The translations under genes and the position numbers were made by a program. A stretch of 64,000 nucleotides of DNA from Lachnospiraceae bacterium (GTDB taxonomy: Bacteria > Bacillota > Clostridia > Lachnospirales > Lachnospiraceae): contig JAFRSH010000050.1 of the NCBI GenBank assembly GCA_017427685.1, forward strand, positions 1-64,000, given 5' to 3'. Each line of letters starts with the position of its first letter. Positions within the stretch are counted from its first letter, which is position 1. The notes beneath the pieces were generated by a model that saw nothing but the letters and a program-made list of their open reading frames with translations, did no database searches and was not told the DNA's origin. Below, one piece after another: positions 60,155 to 64,000 of this stretch.

Positions 60155-61615
60155 ATGTACAGAGAAGATAACGTTGTAAGTTTAAGAGGTCGTCAGGGCA
60201 CCCCCGGTGGGCGCCCTGATGTAACCCCGGAACATCCGGTCCGTAAAAAGAAGAGAAAACAGAAGCGCAGCCCTTTTTCAGTGGGTGCGTTTATTTTGTT
60301 TGGAATATTTGTTTACCTCGTTGTCAACTTTATCATCATGATCAACCGCAACAAGGTCTCATATTATGAGGTCAAAGCCGCTCAGCTCAGTTACGACACG
60401 ACCTTCAGCGGCATCGCGATACGAGACGAGAAGCTTATCTACGCCGACTACTCGGGTTACGTGAGCTACTTCGTCCGCAACAAAAAGAAGTCTGCCAAGA
60501 ACAGCATCATCTACTGCGTTGATTCAGGCAGCAACACCTACAACGCCCTCAAGAAGGATTTCGGCAACGACAAGCTCGACAAGACACAGATCAAGGAGAT
60601 CAAATCCTCGATCGGCCGATATCTCGAAGGCGATTCGACAACCATCATCGGTAATATCGGTGAGTTCAAGGAACAGCTCGGTTCCATGATCTACGATTTC
60701 GTCAGCAACAACATGATAGAGAACCTCAAGGACTACGTTGCGGACGGCATGACAGGAAGCTCCTTCCACGTGTTCAGATCACCCTTCTCGGGAGTTGTTT
60801 CCTTTAAGTGCGACACGCTCACAGGTATCACTGCTGACATGGTCACAGCCGACATGTTCGACAAAGCACCCGACGTGAGAAACCTCAGAAGCACCGGCCT
60901 TATCTCTGCTGCAGACGCCGTTTACCGTATCTGCGAGGACGAGAGCTGGTCCATAGTCTGCAAGGTCACCGAGGATTTCTACGTCGACAACGTTGCCAAG
61001 AGAGAAGCCAAGGTCCTCATCGGCAACAAAACGACCCCCGTCAGTGTAACGATGTCTCCCTACTCGATCGGAGACGACTACTTCGTTGAGATCACCCTCA
61101 ACAACTACATGTCGGAATTTATCGACGACAGACTGCTTTCGGTCAGATTCATCAACGACCGCGACAAGGGACTTAAGATCCCCGTTTCAAGTGTTGTGCA
61201 GAAGGATTATTACCTCGTTCCCCTCAATATGTTCGTTGAAGACAGGGTACACAACGTAATGCTACTCAAGAAAGAAACGGCCGACCCGAACACCGGTGAG
61301 ATCTACCTCACGAACGTTTATCCCACCAAGTATTATTCGGACGGCTATTACGCATATATTGACCCCCAGTACGTTTCCGACGGTGACGTCATCAACAATC
61401 CGGACACCGGTAACCGTATCAGGGTCTCAACCATGAACAGTCTCGACGGCGTTTATAACGTCAACAAAGGCTACTACCAATTCGTCCGCATAGACAGACT
61501 GGAGACGGGATCCGACTACATAATCATCAGTCCCTCCACTCCGGACGGGATCAGAGAGTACGACCACATAGCACTCGATGCCTCCAAGGGCGTTGAATCG
61601 ATGCTTATCAAATAA
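60155..61615 (+). CDS. HlyD-like membrane protein
   Basis: A 486-residue bitopic membrane protein with a basic N-terminal tail, one membrane helix (about 43-65) and a large extracellular domain with the barrel-sandwich segments of HlyD/MacA adaptors (AIRDEKLIYADYSGYVSYF, later FRSPFSGVVSF). It has no adjacent export ATPase, so it may not be a transporter subunit. Similar clostridial proteins are found before yggS-sepF. A strong hairpin lies inside codons 13 to 22. Starts 4 bp after the P-loop gene. Confidence 0.75.
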   Translation: MYREDNVVSLRGRQGTPGGRPDVTPEHPVRKKKRKQKRSPFSVGAFILFGIFVYLVVNFIIMINRNKVSYYEVKAAQLSYDTTFSGIAIRDEKLIYADYSGYVSYFVRNKKKSAKNSIIYCVDSGSNTYNALKKDFGNDKLDKTQIKEIKSSIGRYLEGDSTTIIGNIGEFKEQLGSMIYDFVSNNMIENLKDYVADGMTGSSFHVFRSPFSGVVSFKCDTLTGITADMVTADMFDKAPDVRNLRSTGLISAADAVYRICEDESWSIVCKVTEDFYVDNVAKREAKVLIGNKTTPVSVTMSPYSIGDDYFVEITLNNYMSEFIDDRLLSVRFINDRDKGLKIPVSSVVQKDYYLVPLNMFVEDRVHNVMLLKKETADPNTGEIYLTNVYPTKYYSDGYYAYIDPQYVSDGDVINNPDTGNRIRVSTMNSLDGVYNVNKGYYQFVRIDRLETGSDYIIISPSTPDGIREYDHIALDASKGVESMLIK

Positions 61616-61644
61616 CAGTTTTCAGAAAGAACGGAAGTGAATCT

Positions 61645-62391
61645 ATGTCAGTACAGGAAACGATCGCACAAAACCTTGACGATATCAGAGCTCGCATAGC
61701 CTCAGCCGCAGAGCACGCAGGAAGGAAGAGCGAGGATATAACGCTTATAGCCGTCAGCAAGCTTAATCCTGCCGAGTCGGTGGAAGCAGCAATTTCCCAC
61801 GATCAGCTCGAATTCGGCGAGAACTGGGTCAAAGAGCTCCTTGAGAAGGAAGTTTCGGTAGAAGAGTACCTTAAGGAGAACTCTCCCGAGACCGCAGGCA
61901 AGGTCAAATGGCACTTTATCGGCCACCTGCAGACCAACAAAGTCAAGCAGCTTATCGGCAAGACGGTTCTCATCCACTCCGTCGACTCCTTTAAGCTCGC
62001 TTCGGTCATCGACACAGAGTCCAAAAAGAAGGGTGTTGTGACCGACATACTCCTCGAGATCAACATCGGAGACGAAGAGTCCAAGTACGGTATCAAACCG
62101 GACGAAGCGGTTTGTTTTGCGGACTCCTTAAGGGACTTTTCAAACATCAGAATACGCGGTCTCATGACGGTTGCGCCCATATGCGACGACCCCGAATCGA
62201 ACCGCCCGTATTTTAAGAAAATGAGGGAATTATTTGTTGACATAAAGTCGAAAAATAACGATAATATCAGCATGGACGTTTTATCGATGGGCATGACGCT
62301 TGATTTTGAAGCCGCCATCGAGGAAGGCGCAACACACGTTAGGGTAGGAACAGGTATATTTGGTGCCAGAGATTATGGCAACAGATCTTGA
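61645..62391 (+). CDS. YggS family pyridoxal phosphate homeostasis protein
   Basis: A 248-residue TIM-barrel PLP-binding protein of the YggS/YlmE/PROSC family. The PLP lysine lies in LIAVSKLNP, with FGENWVKE, WHFIGHLQTNK, RGLMTVAP and the C-terminal SMGMTLDFEAAIEEGATHVRVG. It helps control free PLP and amino-acid balance. Placement directly before sepF is the usual Gram-positive order (ylmE-ylmF). Confidence 0.95.
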   Translation: MSVQETIAQNLDDIRARIASAAEHAGRKSEDITLIAVSKLNPAESVEAAISHDQLEFGENWVKELLEKEVSVEEYLKENSPETAGKVKWHFIGHLQTNKVKQLIGKTVLIHSVDSFKLASVIDTESKKKGVVTDILLEINIGDEESKYGIKPDEAVCFADSLRDFSNIRIRGLMTVAPICDDPESNRPYFKKMRELFVDIKSKNNDNISMDVLSMGMTLDFEAAIEEGATHVRVGTGIFGARDYGNRS

Positions 62392-62404
62392 ATCGAGGTA
62401 AGTG

Positions 62405-63019
62405 ATGGGTTTTTTCGGAGATTTGATCCAGCATGTAAGAAGACCGCTCAGCGATGAAGCTTTTGCGGAATACGAAGAGGAGCTTGAGTACGAGCAGCAG
62501 CAACAGGCCGGTAACGGCACCCGCTCGAAGTCATACGATGGCGGCTATTCGTCGTCCCGTCAGCGTTCGTCATCGCAGCAGGATTTTCATGATGATTACG
62601 CTCAGCCCAAGAAGGCACACGTTTCGTCAGAGTACGGAACATCTACATATATCGAAGGACGCGAGGATTCCAAGAGACTCCGTATCGAGAGACCTGACGG
62701 AAGCAAGGTCGTTCCTCTTAAGACCACCAATCACGGTCTTAAGGTCTGCGTCATGAAGTGTAAGACTTTTGATGACTCACAGGACATCTGTGACGTTATC
62801 CTTTCGAATTGCTGTGCTATCGTTACGCTCAGCGATATCGATCTTGCTCTTGCACAGAGGATCATGGATTTCGTTTCGGGTTCGGTTTACTCCCTTAACG
62901 GCAAGCTTTACCAGATCTATGATTGTATCTTCTTCATCGCTCCCGGTAACGTTGACGTATCCGGTGATTACGATGACATCCTCGAGCAGACCGGATACAA
63001 CGTTTCCCTTTTAAAATAA
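62405..63019 (+). CDS. sepF: Cell division protein SepF
   Basis: A 204-residue FtsZ-membrane tether. The N-terminal amphipathic helix (MGFFGDLIQHVRRPL), a Gln/Ser-rich linker (about 30-75) and the C-terminal SepF domain (VCVMKCKTFDDSQDICDVIL, FVSGSVYSLNGKLYQI) are clear. ATG 62405 follows GAGGTAAG; a GTG directly upstream is an alternative. The linker is longer than in B. subtilis. Confidence 0.95.
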   Translation: MGFFGDLIQHVRRPLSDEAFAEYEEELEYEQQQQAGNGTRSKSYDGGYSSSRQRSSSQQDFHDDYAQPKKAHVSSEYGTSTYIEGREDSKRLRIERPDGSKVVPLKTTNHGLKVCVMKCKTFDDSQDICDVILSNCCAIVTLSDIDLALAQRIMDFVSGSVYSLNGKLYQIYDCIFFIAPGNVDVSGDYDDILEQTGYNVSLLK

Positions 63020-63046
63020 TAATCAGCATTCGCAAAGGAGATAATC

Positions 63047-63811
63047 ATGCTTACTCCTGTTGAGATACAGAGCAAGGTATTCAAATCGGGCGGACTCGGC
63101 TACGATAAAAAGGACGTTGAGAACTTCAGAGCCGACGTTCTCCGCTCATACGAGGACACATACCGCGAGAACATGGAGCTCAAGGACAAGGTTTCAGTCC
63201 TGAACGAGGGCATCCAGTACTATAAGACCATCGAGAAAACGCTTCAGAAGGCTCTTATGCTCGCCGAGAAGACTGCAGAGGAGACCAGATCCAACGCAGC
63301 CAAGGAAGCCAAGAGGATCGAACAGGAAGCGCGTACAAAGGCCAGCATTATCGTTGCCGATGCACGTAACGAGCTTTCATCGCTTCATCGTCAGACACAG
63401 GAGCTCATCCGTCAGTACGAGAAGTACAGAGCCGAGTTCAAGCATCTTGCAAGCGCTCAGGTCGAGCTCATCAACTCTAAGGCCTACGACCTCGACATCA
63501 AGCACTTCGACATCAAGGAAGAAGAGCCCGTTGCTTCCGTAGAACCCGCTTCGGAAGATGTCCCTCAGGACACACCGGTTGTTGAGGAACCCGAAGTAAA
63601 GAAGCCCGCTCCCGAAGCACCGATCCGCAAACCGGTCGCTAAACACGAGCCCGCTAAGCCCGCACCCATCCAAAAGAAACACCAGCTCACTCCTCAGGAA
63701 GCCGCCGAGCTTTCACGAAGCGAGGACGGAGTGGAAGAGGACTTCGATGCCGGCGATTTCGACGGTGACGGTACAGATTTTGACTTTATGGATTTTCAAG
63801 ACAATGAATGA
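63047..63811 (+). CDS. divIVA: DivIVA family protein
   Basis: A 254-residue coiled-coil protein that senses curved membrane and organises the poles or septum. The N-terminal domain (MLTPVEIQSKVFKSGGLGYD, then DVENF) is followed by a long coiled coil (about 35-140) and a Pro/Glu/Lys-rich tail ending in an acidic Asp-rich stretch. The tail is longer than in B. subtilis. AAAGGAG precedes ATG 63047. A terminator follows. Confidence 0.93.
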   Translation: MLTPVEIQSKVFKSGGLGYDKKDVENFRADVLRSYEDTYRENMELKDKVSVLNEGIQYYKTIEKTLQKALMLAEKTAEETRSNAAKEAKRIEQEARTKASIIVADARNELSSLHRQTQELIRQYEKYRAEFKHLASAQVELINSKAYDLDIKHFDIKEEEPVASVEPASEDVPQDTPVVEEPEVKKPAPEAPIRKPVAKHEPAKPAPIQKKHQLTPQEAAELSRSEDGVEEDFDAGDFDGDGTDFDFMDFQDNE

Positions 63812-63816
63812 TTATG

Positions 63817-63843
63817 AGATCCGCTTTCACGAGCGGATCTTTT
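63817..63843 (+). terminator. Terminator after divIVA
   Basis: AGATCCGCT (63817-63825) pairs perfectly with AGCGGATCT (63832-63840), followed by TTT. Confidence 0.85.
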
Positions 63844-63864
63844 AACAGATACGGACAGGTTCTC

Positions 63865-64000
63865 ATGAAAAACAGGATTAAACAGTATATACCCACATTG
63901 ATCTTTATGATTGCACTGATCGTTCTCGATCAGGTTACCAAGCTGATCGCACGCTCCGCACTCGCCGATTCGTCGGTAGCAGTGATAGAAGGAGTGTTCG
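63865..64000 (+). CDS. lspA: Lipoprotein signal peptidase II, 5' part
   Basis: The first 45 codons of LspA, cut by the window end. A first membrane helix (YIPTLIFMIALIVL) runs into the conserved DQVTKL motif, followed by the start of the extracellular loop (IEGVF). The enzyme cleaves the signal peptides of lipoproteins such as those encoded at 29421 and 58652. Its location after divIVA is common in Gram-positive bacteria. Confidence 0.9.
   Translation, partial: MKNRIKQYIPTLIFMIALIVLDQVTKLIARSALADSSVAVIEGVF

Overview
The window reads as a chromosomal segment of an anaerobic Gram-positive clostridium (Bacillota, class Clostridia; a Lachnospiraceae-like or Saccharofermentans-like gut or rumen fermenter is my inference). 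Supporting signs are the ylxM-ffh-rpsP-khpA-rimM-trmD and rplS-lepB-rbgA-rnhB-ylqH-yraN gene strings, SepF and DivIVA, lipoproteins with Gram-positive lipoboxes, a GGGtGRT-family protein, the [FeFe]-hydrogenase maturase HydF and a TM1266-type hydrogenase regulator. Every gene I accept lies on the + strand, with strong AGGAGG-type ribosome sites and several TTG starts. No rRNA, tRNA or CRISPR was seen.

Layout. 1-130: probable end of an IS21-like element. 0.2-6.4 kb: phosphohexomutase, hybrid histidine kinase, and a two-gene Fe-S scaffold-like/GGGtGRT module. 6.4-10.8 kb: second-messenger genes, a CHASE2 adenylate cyclase and an unusual TIM-barrel/GAF/HD-GYP fusion. 10.8-11.3 kb: no gene, a large palindromic repeat (copy A). 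11.2-15.7 kb: ABC-2 exporter operon with its own GntR regulator and a matching operator-like palindrome. 15.7-17.4 kb: acyl-CoA synthetase. 17.4-21.3 kb: SRP/ribosome/tRNA-modification genes. 21.3-32.7 kb: an accessory block that splits trmD from rplS. It carries intracellular GH5 and GH43 enzymes, the hydrogenase-type regulator, a nitrogenase-like three-subunit set embedded in a FecBCD-type importer operon, HydF and a methyltransferase. 32.7-33.3 kb: no gene, but a second, inverted copy of the palindromic repeat (copy B) and a separate 239-bp perfect-ended palindrome (element C). 33.3-41.2 kb: the ribosome-assembly string resumes, followed by der, plsY and gpsA; it includes a signal peptidase homologue that has lost both catalytic residues. 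41.2-49.8 kb: an NlpC/P60 wall hydrolase, a membrane-anchored MutS homologue, mutS, mutL, miaA. 49.8-64 kb: cell shape and division genes (mreBCD, PBP2, minCDE, rodA), mgsA, a carboxypeptidase, a small P-loop protein, an HlyD-like protein, yggS, sepF, divIVA and the start of lspA.

The best candidates for undescribed biology are: (1) the nitrogenase-like reductase encoded inside an iron/tetrapyrrole-type ABC importer operon; (2) the A/B repeat family, about 230 bp, with compensatory changes in its stems and paired GGGA/TGGA tetraloop hairpins; and (3) the catalytically dead signal peptidase homologue at the usual lepB locus.
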